A stretch of 63,914 nucleotides of DNA from Streptomyces blattellae (lineage in GTDB: Bacteria; Actinomycetota; Actinomycetes; Streptomycetales; Streptomycetaceae), in contig NZ_WJBG01000236.1 in the NCBI RefSeq assembly GCF_009709555.1, positions 1-63,914 on the forward strand, given 5' to 3'. The position numbers and the translations under genes are program-made. Shown piece after piece: positions 22,283-30,236 of the stretch. The notes under the pieces were generated by a model. It was not told the DNA's origin. It saw only the letters and a program-made list of their open reading frames with translations, and searched no databases. Positions within the stretch are counted from its first letter, which is position 1, and every line of letters begins with the position of its first letter.

Positions 22283-22819
22283 TCAGCGGACAGCCTCCAG
22301 GAGGTCCGAGGCGCCCAGCGCGTCGGCGATCTCGGTGAGCGCGTCGTCCGTCAGGATCAGCAGCTCCTTCTCGCTGACGCCCAGGTCGTCGAGGATCCTG
22401 GCGTCACCGACCGGGCCGTGCGGCACGGCCTCGGCGGAGGGGCTGTCGTCCTCGCCGTCGGCGTCGTCCTCGGCCGAGCCGTCCTCGGTGCCGTCGAGGT
22501 CGAGGGAGTCCAGGTCGGCGACGTCGTCGTCACCCGGGTCCCGGCCGAGCAGTTCGTCGGTGAGCAGGATCTCGCCGTAGCTGCTGCGGGCAGCGGCGGC
22601 GGCGTCCGAGACGTAGATACGAGGGTCGTCCTCGCCGTCGACGCGGACGACGCCGAACCAGGCGTCCTCCTGCTCGATGAGTACGAGCACCGTGTTCTCG
22701 TCGGTGGAGGATTCCCGCGCCAGGTCGGCCAGATCCGACAGGGTCTCCACATCGTCGAGCTCTGTGTCGCTCGCTTCCCACCCGTCTTCGGTGCGCGCGA
22801 GCAGTGCGGCGAAGTACAC
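22283..22819 (-). CDS. tRNA adenosine deaminase-associated protein
   Basis: 178 residues starting MYFAALLARTEDGWEASDTE, the hallmark of the actinobacterial family that always precedes tadA. A folded N-terminal domain (about 1-95) includes VLVLIEQEDAWFGVVRVDGE. An acidic low-complexity middle (DDADGEDDSPS) is followed by a helical end, LGASDLLEAV. The biochemical role is not established. Directly upstream of tadA on the same strand. Confidence 0.85.
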   Translation of the reverse strand: MYFAALLARTEDGWEASDTELDDVETLSDLADLARESSTDENTVLVLIEQEDAWFGVVRVDGEDDPRIYVSDAAAAARSSYGEILLTDELLGRDPGDDDVADLDSLDLDGTEDGSAEDDADGEDDSPSAEAVPHGPVGDARILDDLGVSEKELLILTDDALTEIADALGASDLLEAVR

Positions 22820-22848
22820 CGTGACTCTCCCACTGGTAGGCGTGCCGG

Positions 22849-22875
22849 TTGGGGGTCCCCCCGGCGGAGGTTGCG
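22849..22875. repeat. short palindromic repeat, intergenic
   Basis: TTGGGGGTCCCCCCGGCGGA and the following GGTTGCG lie upstream of the TadA-associated gene. The GGGGGTCCCCCC core is shared with the repeat inside the sensor kinase gene at 3801. Confidence 0.55.
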
Positions 22876-23058
22876 GGCGGGGAATGTGGAACTCCGAGCC
22901 CCGCCCACTCGGAATCGTGGCAGAAACCAGGCGTTCAGGGGACGTCTTCGACTCCCTGTGTCCGCTCGTTTTGATCGTCCACCAGCGGGATCGTACGCGG
23001 CTCGGGGACCGCCGGCGTACGGGGGCGGCTCTCAGGACGTCCTCTCAGGCGGGTCGGC

Positions 23059-23244
23059 CTACCAGCGGAAGGTGCGCATTCGCATCGCGTGCCGCAGTCG
23101 TGCCGCCTTGGCGCGGCGGGGCTGGACGCGGTCGCGCAGCTCGCGGGCCTCGGCGAGTTCGCGCAGGAAGACCGCGCGGCGCCGCCTGCGATCGGCGTCG
23201 GTCTCCTGCGGCGACGGGTCCGTTCCGGACTCATGATCGGACAT
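23059..23244 (-). CDS. conserved small basic hypothetical protein
   Basis: 61 residues from ATG 23244 (MSDHESGTDPSPQETDADRR); an earlier in-frame ATG at 23271 adds nine residues. Highly charged and helical (RRAVFLRELAEARELRDRVQ), with an arginine-rich end MRMRTFRW. Divergent from upp, 91 bases away. No domain recognised; I believe a similar gene precedes upp in other Streptomyces. Confidence 0.65.
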   Translation of the reverse strand: MSDHESGTDPSPQETDADRRRRRAVFLRELAEARELRDRVQPRRAKAARLRHAMRMRTFRW

Positions 23245-23335
23245 CGGCACACCCCCGTACATCCTTCCCACTTTCCCTCTGATGGGCGGTTTGATGCCAT
23301 CACAAGGGTTACGGCGGCCCGGTTACTGTTAGGCC

Positions 23336-23971
23336 ATGCGTCTCCAAGTCGTCGACCACCCCCTGGTCGCCCACAAGCTCACCACGCTGCGCGACCAGCG
23401 CACCGACTCCGCGACCTTCCGGCGACTCGCCGACGAGCTGGTCACCCTGCTCGCCTACGAGGCCACGCGCGACGTGCGCACGGAGCAGGTCGACATCACC
23501 ACGCCGGTCGCCCCGACCACCGGCGTCAAGCTGTCCCACCCGCGCCCGCTGGTGGTGCCGATCCTGCGGGCCGGCCTCGGCATGCTGGACGGCATGGTCC
23601 GGCTGCTGCCGACCGCCGAGGTGGGGTTCCTGGGCATGATCCGCAACGAGGAGACGCTCCAGGCCTCCACCTACGCCACCCGTATGCCGGAGGACCTTTC
23701 CGGGCGTCAGGTGTACGTCCTGGACCCGATGCTCGCCACCGGCGGCACCCTGGTCGCCGCGATCCAGGAGCTGATCAAGCGCGGCGCGGACGACGTGACC
23801 GCCGTGGTGCTGCTCGCCGCCCCGGAGGGCGTCGAGGTCATGGAGCGCGAGTTGGCGGGTACGCCGGTGACGGTCGTGACGGCGTCGGTCGACGAGCGCC
23901 TCAACGAGCACGGCTACATCGTGCCGGGTCTGGGGGACGCGGGGGACCGGCTGTATGGAGCGGCTGAGTAG
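23336..23971 (+). CDS. upp: uracil phosphoribosyltransferase
   Basis: 211 residues. Converts uracil and PRPP to UMP in pyrimidine salvage. The PRPP loop is VYVLDPMLATGGTLVAAI (residues 127-144). Other family motifs are LVVPILRAGLGMLDGM, RNEETLQASTYATRMPED and the uracil-binding C-terminus DERLNEHGYIVPGLGDAGDR. Length and ends match the family. Monocistronic. Confidence 0.96.
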   Translation: MRLQVVDHPLVAHKLTTLRDQRTDSATFRRLADELVTLLAYEATRDVRTEQVDITTPVAPTTGVKLSHPRPLVVPILRAGLGMLDGMVRLLPTAEVGFLGMIRNEETLQASTYATRMPEDLSGRQVYVLDPMLATGGTLVAAIQELIKRGADDVTAVVLLAAPEGVEVMERELAGTPVTVVTASVDERLNEHGYIVPGLGDAGDRLYGAAE

Positions 23972-24018
23972 CTGCTCCGCCGCTCCGGCTCCGCTGGGTA
24001 GCACGCCTGTTTCAGCGG

Positions 24019-24105
24019 TCTTCGTCAGAAATGCTTCGTCAGAAATGCTTCGTCAGAACGTCTTCGTCAGAACGTCTTCTTCAGCAGGTCTTCTTCAGCA
24101 GGTCT
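24019..24105. repeat. nested tandem repeats between upp and LytR_C gene
   Basis: Units TTCGTCAGAAATGC (two copies), TTCGTCAGAACGTC (two copies) and TTCTTCAGCAGGTC (two copies) follow each other, all variants of a 14-17-bp module. The last copies enter the 3' end of the LytR_C gene and encode its final residues. Confidence 0.8.
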
Positions 24106-24733
24106 TCGACGAAGAGGGCGCCGGCTGAGGCCCGGTCAGTGCGGCCAGTGCCTTGTCGGCGTCCTGCTTCGTCGCCAGCGCCTTGAAGCCGTTGCCGAGG
24201 ATCAGGTCGACGGCCGGGCCCTTGCGGGCGGCGTCCGTGCGGCGCTCGGCGGTGCTGAGCTGGGTGGCGAGCACCGGCAGCGAGGTGTTCAGGGAGGAGG
24301 CGGGGCCGAGCAGTATCCCGGTGCCCTTGACCTTCTTGTCGAACTCCGCGGTCGCGTTGCCCACGTCGCCGATCCGGAAGCCACGTTTCTTCAGTTCGTC
24401 CGCCGTCTGCTTGGCCAGCCCGCTGCGGGTCGTGGCGTTGAGCACGTTGACGGTGACCTTGCCGGGCGCGGGAACGGCGGCGGTGGTGCTCGGTGAGGGG
24501 CTCGCCTTGGACGAGCAGTCCGACCTGGGGCCGACCGCGGAGGCGGAATCGCCGCCGCCCGAGAAGAGGTCGATGAGTTGCAGCGTGCCCCAGCCGGCCA
24601 GCCCGAGCGCGGCGGCCGAGGCCACGGCCCCGGCCGCGAGCCTGCCTCGCCGTCGGGGTCGGCGCATCCGGGGGTACTTGTCCCCCTTGATCCGGTACTG
24701 GCCGCCCATGCCGGGGGGAGTCAGCATGCTCAT
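24095..24733 (-). CDS. LytR_C-domain envelope protein
   Basis: 212 residues. A basic cytoplasmic N-terminus (YPRMRRPRRRGRLAAGA), one membrane helix (about 31-50), a Ser/Pro linker, then a LytR_C domain (about 90-195) with KVTVNVLNATTRSGLAKQTA and RGFRIGDVGNATAEFDKKVK. The domain is the C-terminal module of LytR-CpsA-Psr phosphotransferases, here without the catalytic part, and probably binds cell-wall material outside the membrane. The last codons lie in a tandem repeat, so its C-terminus may vary. Confidence 0.85.
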   Translation of the reverse strand: MSMLTPPGMGGQYRIKGDKYPRMRRPRRRGRLAAGAVASAAALGLAGWGTLQLIDLFSGGGDSASAVGPRSDCSSKASPSPSTTAAVPAPGKVTVNVLNATTRSGLAKQTADELKKRGFRIGDVGNATAEFDKKVKGTGILLGPASSLNTSLPVLATQLSTAERRTDAARKGPAVDLILGNGFKALATKQDADKALAALTGPQPAPSSSKTC

Positions 24734-24871
24734 GGGCGCAGCGTAGTGCGCGCGGGCGACGATTCCTACTAGATGATCATTGCCAGCGCACAGTTCAACC
24801 CGTTAGGGGCACCGGCCGTGGTGGTCCGGCCTGGTGCTCCGGGTGCGGACCGCGGAGCAGCGGGCCGGCTG

Positions 24872-25168
24872 TCAGTCCAGTTCGAGGACGCGTGCGTGCA
24901 GCACTTGGCGCTGCTGGAGGGCCGCGCGGACCGCGCGGTGCAGGCCGTCCTCCAGGTACAGGTCGCCCTGCCACTTGACGACGTGGGCGAACAGGTCGCC
25001 GTAGAAGGTCGAGTCCTCGGCCAGGAGTGTCTCCAGGTCGAGTTGGCCCTTCGTCGTCACGAGCTGATCGAGGCGGACCGGGCGCGGCGCGACATCCGCC
25101 CACTGCCGGGTGCTTTCCCGGCCGTGGTCGGGGTACGGCCGGCCGTTTCCGATGCGCTTGAAGATCAC
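24872..25168 (-). CDS. conserved ParB-like/VapB-labelled small protein
   Basis: 98 residues: MIFKRIGNGRPYPDHGREST, VRLDQLVTTKGQLDLETLLA, EDSTFYGDLFAHVVKWQGDL, YLEDGLHRAVRAALQQRQVL. It is strongly conserved in actinobacteria and, I recall, often labelled a VapB-type antitoxin. No toxin gene is beside it, and the YLEDGLHRA segment looks more like the ParB/Srx fold, so the antitoxin label is doubtful. Function unknown. Confidence 0.72.
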   Translation of the reverse strand: MIFKRIGNGRPYPDHGRESTRQWADVAPRPVRLDQLVTTKGQLDLETLLAEDSTFYGDLFAHVVKWQGDLYLEDGLHRAVRAALQQRQVLHARVLELD

Positions 25169-25484
25169 ACGGAAAGCCTACCGGTCAAGACCTTCCGGGC
25201 GCAGCCATGAGAGGGAGTGTGACGCTGGAAAAGATGCCGTAAACCTGGGTGAACCGGAAGCATGAGACTGACTATGCCGGAAGCAAGGGGCCGGATATGG
25301 AGGCCGGGGGCCTGATGTGAGCGACAGTGAGACCGTGCCCGCGGCGATCCCGGCGTCATGCACAGGCTGTGGATGGGGAGTCGGTGCACGAGAGGTTCGG
25401 CTGCGGGCCGGTGGGGGCTGTTCGGGCAGTTCGCCGCGCCCCTTGAGGGCGTGATGCGTACCCGCCCCCACCGGTTCCGCTCGC
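25169..25484. other. gene-free 316-bp stretch
   Basis: No supportable gene. It holds GGGCAGTTCGCCGCGCCCCT (25424-25443), a variant of the repeat seen at 11054. The rest is unremarkable spacer between two minus-strand units. Confidence 0.6.
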
Positions 25485-25625
25485 TTAGGGCTGCCTGCCG
25501 GGGGCGGGCTGCTTCTGGGGCTGTTGCTGGGGTTGTTGCTGGGGTTGTTGCTGGGGACGGGGTGTGCTGCGAAGGGCCTCGGCGCGCAGGAGGGCGCGCA
25601 GGACGGCGTAGGGGTCGTTGGGCAT
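25485..25625 (-). CDS. 46-residue Gln/Pro-tailed hypothetical protein
   Basis: MPNDPYAVLRALLRAEALRS is a short amphipathic helix, followed by TPRPQQQPQQQPQQQPQKQP. The repeat CAGCAACAACCC-type DNA encodes the tail. It lies 56 bases after the secreted-protein gene on the same strand and could be its operon partner. A longer frame to 25859 is not protein-like. Confidence 0.5.
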   Translation of the reverse strand: MPNDPYAVLRALLRAEALRSTPRPQQQPQQQPQQQPQKQPAPGRQP

Positions 25626-25681
25626 GGGGGTGTGGTCCTTGCGTTGTGGTGACAGGGGGCGGGGTGGGGGCATGGCCCCTG

Positions 25682-25981
25682 TCAGCAGCGGAGGACCACC
25701 GTGCGGAGGTTGTTCAGGGCGGGTTCGGTGCGGGCCGGCTCCGGCGGCGGTGGGATGGCCGGCGAGGGCGCGGGCCGCTGGCGGGGTGCGGGACGCAGGG
25801 GGGCGGCGGTGCGCCGGCCGGGGCGGGCCGCCGCCGACCGCAGGACGGTGTCGTCGCACTCGGCGGCGACCGCGCTGCTGGTCTCGGCCGTGATCACCGC
25901 CGCGTGTGCCGTGTGCTCGCCCGGCACGAGCAGGGCGAGCAGCAGGACGAGGACCCGCGACCAGGTGCGTACGGCGTTCAC
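25682..25981 (-). CDS. small secreted protein
   Basis: 99 residues from a GTG that overlaps the HdeD stop (GTGA). VNAVRTWSRVLVLLLALLVP then GEHTAHAAV is a clear Sec signal peptide with cleavage after AHA. The mature part starts with an alpha-helical stretch with one Cys, then is Pro/Arg/Ala-rich and ends LRTVVLRC, so a disulfide between the two cysteines is possible. No family recognised. Confidence 0.6.
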   Translation of the reverse strand: MNAVRTWSRVLVLLLALLVPGEHTAHAAVITAETSSAVAAECDDTVLRSAAARPGRRTAAPLRPAPRQRPAPSPAIPPPPEPARTEPALNNLRTVVLRC

Positions 25982-26643
25982 AGTTCGCGTGGCACCCGAC
26001 TCGCGCGGTTGCGGATCCGCAGCGCCGTGATGATCTCGACGACGCCGACCACGACCAGCCACCAGCCGCCGACCAGGGTGAGCACGGCGACCGACTCGAA
26101 AGGGGAGACGATCAGGACGATGCCGGCGATGAAGGTGACGACGCCGAGGAGGATCTGCCAGCCGCGCGCGGGCATCGACGCGTCGTGCACGGCGGCCAGG
26201 GTCTGGGTGATGCCGCGGATCAGCCAGCCGATGCCGATCCACAGGGCCAGCAGCAGGATCGACTGCATGGCGCCGCGGAAGCAGAACAGGCCGAGCAGGA
26301 TCGACAGGGCGCCGCTGACGAAGGCCAGCACGCGCAGCGAGGCCGTCCGGTGCGTGCCGAAGGCGGACGCGAGCTGGAGTACGCCACTGACCAGGAGGTA
26401 GAGGCCGAACAGGACTCCGGCCGCCCACAGGGACGCCCCCGGCCAGACCAGGACCAGGATGCCGAGGACCAGGGAGGCTGCCCCGGTCAGGAGTACGGCC
26501 TGCCAGGCGCTGCGGGCGAGGACGTGCAGGGGGCCTTCGAGCGGCGGTTCGGCGCCGCCCGGGCGGGGCTCGCGCACGGCGGCATGCACCCGGCGGTCGT
26601 CGTACTCCGGACCCCAGGGGGGACCGCTCGGTGCCTCGGTCAT
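25978..26643 (-). CDS. HdeD-family membrane protein
   Basis: 221 residues. A polar N-terminus (about 45 residues) precedes six membrane helices arranged as three hairpins (AVLLTGAASLVLGILVLVWP, VLFGLYLLVSGVLQLASAFG, LALWIGIGWLIRGITQTLAA). These match the DUF308/HdeD family, linked to acid stress in enterobacteria; the role in actinomycetes is unclear. First gene of a coupled set with the secreted protein. Confidence 0.85.
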   Translation of the reverse strand: MTEAPSGPPWGPEYDDRRVHAAVREPRPGGAEPPLEGPLHVLARSAWQAVLLTGAASLVLGILVLVWPGASLWAAGVLFGLYLLVSGVLQLASAFGTHRTASLRVLAFVSGALSILLGLFCFRGAMQSILLLALWIGIGWLIRGITQTLAAVHDASMPARGWQILLGVVTFIAGIVLIVSPFESVAVLTLVGGWWLVVVGVVEIITALRIRNRASRVPREL

Positions 26644-26712
26644 GCTTCATGCTTTGACCGGATTGGACCCGATTGCCACCCGGTATGGGCTGATTGGCGT
26701 AATTTCTGGGCG

Positions 26713-27297
26713 CTACCTCTTCGCCGCCTTCGCCGCCGCCTTCATCTCCTGCTTGTGGGCGCGGACCTTGGCCAGTGACTCCGGGCCGGTGATGTCGGCG
26801 ACGGAGCGGAAGGACTCCGCCTCGCCGTAGGCTCCGGCGGCCTCCCGCCATCCGGTCGGCTGTACGCCGAGCTGCTTGCCCAGCAGGGCGAGGAAGATCT
26901 GGGCCTTCTGCTTGCCGAACCCGGGCAGGTCCTGGAGCCGCCCCCGGAGTTCGGTGCCGCTGTCGACGCCCTTCCAGACGGCTTCGGCGTCACCGTCGTA
27001 GTGCTCGACCAGGTACTGGCACAGCTGCTGGATGCGCCCCGCCATCGACCCCGGGTAGCGGTGCACCGCCGGCTTCTCGGAGAGCAGCGCGGCGAAGGCC
27101 TCGGGGTCGCGCGCGGCGATGTCGTGTGCGTCGAGGTCGTCGGCGCCCATGCGCTGGGCGATCGTCGCCGGGCCCTTGAACGCCCACTCCATCGGGATCT
27201 GCTGGTCCAGCAGCATGCCGGTGAGCGCGGCGAGCGGGCTGCGCCCGAGCAGCGCGTCGGCCTCGGGGTCCTGGGCGAGGTGCAGGGTGGCGTCCAT
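26713..27297 (-). CDS. HhH-GPD-type base-excision-repair family protein
   Basis: 194 residues of the helix-hairpin-helix glycosylase superfamily. The DNA-binding hairpin is LQDLPGFGKQKAQIFLALLG (about 120-140). The N-terminal half (SPLAALTGMLLDQQIPMEWA, FKGPATIAQRMGADDLDAHD) is characteristic of an uncharacterised actinobacterial HhH-GPD family. I cannot place the catalytic Asp confidently, so glycosylase activity is not assured. Lys-rich C-terminal tail. Stands 24 bases after the broken siderophore-interacting gene on the same strand. Confidence 0.83.
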   Translation of the reverse strand: MDATLHLAQDPEADALLGRSPLAALTGMLLDQQIPMEWAFKGPATIAQRMGADDLDAHDIAARDPEAFAALLSEKPAVHRYPGSMAGRIQQLCQYLVEHYDGDAEAVWKGVDSGTELRGRLQDLPGFGKQKAQIFLALLGKQLGVQPTGWREAAGAYGEAESFRSVADITGPESLAKVRAHKQEMKAAAKAAKR

Positions 27298-27321
27298 GGG
27301 TCGATGATGCCGCCTGCGGGC

Positions 27322-28054
27322 TCAGGACGCGCGCCAGTACCCCAGTGCGTGCATCCGCTCCTTGGGTACGCCGAGTTCCTTGCGGACGTATGCGCTGAGC
27401 CTGCGCGTCGTCGCCGTGTCGCAGGCGATCCAGACGTACGGGTCCGCAGTGCCCTTGAGCAGTTCGGGAAGGTCCGCCTTCACCCGCTCGACGAGATGGG
27501 CGCCGGAGTCCAGCCGCAGCACCTGGCGCAACTCGTGGCGGGACGGGTCGGTGCGGCAGGGCAGGGCAGGGCAGGTCGTCGTCGCCGCCCTCGAACCAGA
27601 CGGTGGCCGGGGCGGAACCCAGCGCGTCGAGGAGGGAGTTGATGGCGGGCAGCGAGGCCGGGTCGCCGATCGCGAACACATGGGTGGGGGCGGGGCTCGG
27701 CTGCTCGAACCCGGTGCCGTGCACGGTCGCCTCGATGGTGTCGCCGGGTCGCGCCGCCCGTGCCCAGTCGCTGGCGGTGCCCTCGTGCAGGGCGAACTCC
27801 AGGCTGAAGGTGCCGGCGGCGGGGTCCGGGGCGACGAGGGTGTATGCCCGCTGGTGCGGCTTGCCCCCGTTGTCGAACCACAGGCGCACCCACATCGTGG
27901 GGTGGACGCCGGTCGTCGCGAGCATGCCGCCGTCGCCGAGGTGGAGCCGCCGGTAGTGGGCGGTGACGTCCTCGGCGCCGGTCACCGTGAACACGAAGTC
28001 CTTCGCGCGCAGCAGTTTGAGGACCGCACCCTCCCAGCCGTGCCCCTGCCCCAT
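27322..28054 (-). pseudogene. siderophore-interacting protein, frameshifted
   Basis: The N-terminal frame (MGQGHGWEGAVLKLLRAKDF ... HQRAYTLVAPDP ... HVFAIGDPASLPAINSLLDA) is a normal FAD-binding ferric-siderophore reductase domain. At 27556-27575 there are four copies of GCAGG, and the correct reading resumes only in another frame (RTDPSRHELRQVLRLDSGAH ... YVWIACDTATTRRLSAYVRK ... MHALGYWRAS). Removing two copies restores one continuous protein of about 240 residues. It is therefore a repeat-expansion frameshift, or a sequencing error. It shares an iron box with the divergent acylase gene. Confidence 0.85.
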
Positions 28055-28095
28055 CGCTTCTTCACCCCTCGCGTACGATTTCGCCACGAACCTAC

Positions 28096-28114
28096 TTAGG
28101 CAAGGCTAACCTAA
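28096..28114. promoter_or_regulatory. iron box (DmdR/IdeR-type operator)
   Basis: TTAGGCAAGGCTAACCTAA matches the 19-bp palindrome TTAGGTTAGGCTAACCTAA recognised by actinobacterial DtxR-family repressors at 17 of 19 positions. It lies between the divergent siderophore-interacting gene (start 28054) and the acylase gene (start 28134), so iron should repress both. Confidence 0.9.
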
Positions 28115-28133
28115 AGCATAGAAGGGCCATAGT

Positions 28134-30236
28134 GTGAGCGCCGAGATCTACCGCGACGCCTGGGGAATCCCGCATCTGCGAGCGGACGGCGTGGCCGGCC
28201 TCGCCCGTGTCCAGGGCCGCGTCACCGCACTCGACCGGGCCTGGCAGCTGGAGGTCGAACGGCACCGCGCGCAGGGCACCTCGGCCTCCTTCCTCGGCGC
28301 CGCCGCCCTCCCCTGGGACCTGCTCGCGAGACGGGCCCGCCTCGACGACACCGCGAGACGGTGCTTCGACGCGCTGGACCCCGATACGGCGGACTGGGTA
28401 CGGGCGTACGTCGACGGCGTCAACGAGGGCCTGGCGGAAGGAGCCCGCCGTACCCCCGAGTTCGCTCGCGTGGGTCTCACGCCCGGCCGCTGGGAGCCCT
28501 GGGCCCCGCTCGGTGTCTGGCTCGGCATCCACATCCTGTTCGCCGGGTTCCCGGCCAAGCTCTGGCGTGAGCAGGTCGTCCGGCATCTCGGTGAGGACGC
28601 GGTCGGCCTGTTCGCCGCCGACGGGCCCGGCACCTCCGGCAGCAACGGCTGGCTGGTGGGCGGCGAGCGGACCACGACCGGTGCCGCCGTCATCGCCGGC
28701 GACCCGCACCGGTTCATCGAGGACCCCGGCATCTACCAGCAGATCCACCTCTCCTGCCCCGAGTTCGACGTCGTCGGCCTCGCCGTCCCCGGCGTCCCCG
28801 GCATCGCCCACTTCGGCCACACCGGCACGGTCGCCTGGGCCATCACCAACGCCATGGCCGACTACCAGGACCTGTACCGGGAGCGGCTGCGGCGGACGGG
28901 CGCGGGCGTCGAGGCGCTCGGCCCGGACGGCGACTGGGTGCGGGCTCCCCGGCACTCGGAGGTCATCGAGGTCGCGGGCGAGGAGCCGGTGCCGGTCGAG
29001 GTGATCGAGACCGAGCGCGGACCGGTGATCATCGGCGGCCTCGAAGGACTCGACGACGGGACGCCCGAAGCCGTCAGCCTCCGCTACCCGCCCCGCGTCA
29101 CCGGCGACCTCGGCTTCGCCGCCCTCCTCCCCCTGCTGCGCGCCCGCCGGGTCGCCGACGTGGACCGGGCCTTCGACCGCTGGGCCGAGCCCGTGAACGT
29201 CGTCCTGGCCGCCGACACCGAGGGCGGCCTGCTGCACCGCGTGGCGGGCAGGGTGCCGTTGCGCAGCGCCGCCGCCCGCAGCCGCCTCGTGCCCGCCTGG
29301 GAGCCCGGTCACGAGTGGCGGGGCTGGCACGAGACGCCGTACGGCGAACTCACCGACGGCACGGCGGTGATGGCGAACCAGCGCGGCCCCTCCACGCCCC
29401 TCGGCGTCGAGTTCGCCGCGCCGCACCGCGCCGACCGCATCACCGCCCTCCTGAAGGAGAAGGAGAAGTGGACCGCGGGGGACATGGCCGCGATCCACAT
29501 CGACACCCGTCTCGGCTCCGCCGCGGCCCTGTTGGACCACCTCGCCACCCTCGACGGCCTCACCGCCGAGGCCACCGCCCTGCAAGGCCGCCTCCTCGCC
29601 TGGGACCGGTGCATGGACGCGGACAGCACGGAGGCTGCCGCCTACGCGGCGGTGCGCGCAGCCGTCGTACGGCGTCTCGCCGAGCACCCCGCGTTCGCCG
29701 CGCTCGCCGTCCCGCCCGCGTACCCCGAGGCCTTCCTGCCCTGGCTCGCCCTCGGCCCGCGCATCGGTTTCGCCCTCGAACACCTGCTGCGCGCCGATGA
29801 GTTGTACGGCATCGACCGCCCCGCTGCCGTCCGCGCGGCCGTCGAGGAAGTCGCCGGCCGGCCGCCGGGCACCTGGGGGGAGTCCCACCGCCTGACCCCG
29901 TGGCGGGCGCTGCCCGGCACGTCGTACGACGAACCGGGCCTGTCCGGCGATCACGACTGCGTGCTGTGCACCTCGTCCGTGCCCGGCACCACCGATCTGG
30001 CCGCGCGCGGTCCGGCCGCCCGCTACGTGTGGGACCTGGCCCGCCGTGAGGACAGCCGCTGGGTGGTGCCGTTCGGCGCCTCCGGGATCGCCGGCTCGGC
30101 CCACCACCGTGATCAACTCCCCCTGTGGACGAGGGGAGACCTGGTCCCGGTCAGCACCGACTTCGACGCACTCACCAAGGAATCCCACGCGCTCACCAAG
30201 GAATTCGACGCGCTCACCAAGGAAACCGATGTCTGA
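28134..30236 (+). CDS. penicillin acylase-family Ntn amidohydrolase
   Basis: 700 residues. Family motifs are IYRDAWGIPHLRA (about 5-17), EVERHRAQG and the autoprocessing site DGPGTSGSNGWLVGG, where S170 would become the N-terminal nucleophile of the beta chain. LAVPGVPGIAHFGHTGTVAW and the Asn/Arg region of the beta chain are present. No signal peptide, so it acts in the cytoplasm, unlike most secreted acylases. GTG 28134 follows the iron box, and its stop overlaps the acetyltransferase start. The iron control suggests an acylated siderophore or intermediate as substrate rather than penicillin. The C-terminus has three ALTKE repeats. Confidence 0.9.
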   Translation: MSAEIYRDAWGIPHLRADGVAGLARVQGRVTALDRAWQLEVERHRAQGTSASFLGAAALPWDLLARRARLDDTARRCFDALDPDTADWVRAYVDGVNEGLAEGARRTPEFARVGLTPGRWEPWAPLGVWLGIHILFAGFPAKLWREQVVRHLGEDAVGLFAADGPGTSGSNGWLVGGERTTTGAAVIAGDPHRFIEDPGIYQQIHLSCPEFDVVGLAVPGVPGIAHFGHTGTVAWAITNAMADYQDLYRERLRRTGAGVEALGPDGDWVRAPRHSEVIEVAGEEPVPVEVIETERGPVIIGGLEGLDDGTPEAVSLRYPPRVTGDLGFAALLPLLRARRVADVDRAFDRWAEPVNVVLAADTEGGLLHRVAGRVPLRSAAARSRLVPAWEPGHEWRGWHETPYGELTDGTAVMANQRGPSTPLGVEFAAPHRADRITALLKEKEKWTAGDMAAIHIDTRLGSAAALLDHLATLDGLTAEATALQGRLLAWDRCMDADSTEAAAYAAVRAAVVRRLAEHPAFAALAVPPAYPEAFLPWLALGPRIGFALEHLLRADELYGIDRPAAVRAAVEEVAGRPPGTWGESHRLTPWRALPGTSYDEPGLSGDHDCVLCTSSVPGTTDLAARGPAARYVWDLARREDSRWVVPFGASGIAGSAHHRDQLPLWTRGDLVPVSTDFDALTKESHALTKEFDALTKETDV

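Noticed and set aside
24872..25168. VapB antitoxin of a toxin-antitoxin pair
   Set aside because: No toxin gene beside it, and the protein looks more like a ParB/Srx fold; kept as conserved hypothetical.
25682..26851. 389-residue minus-strand frame over the HdeD gene
   Set aside because: Upstream of GTG 25981 it is a shadow of hdeD; only the last 99 codons make a plausible secreted protein.
28134..30236. Beta-lactam biosynthesis or resistance locus
   Set aside because: The only hint is the penicillin-acylase family name; the iron box and siderophore-type neighbour point elsewhere, and no ACV or IPN synthase is seen.
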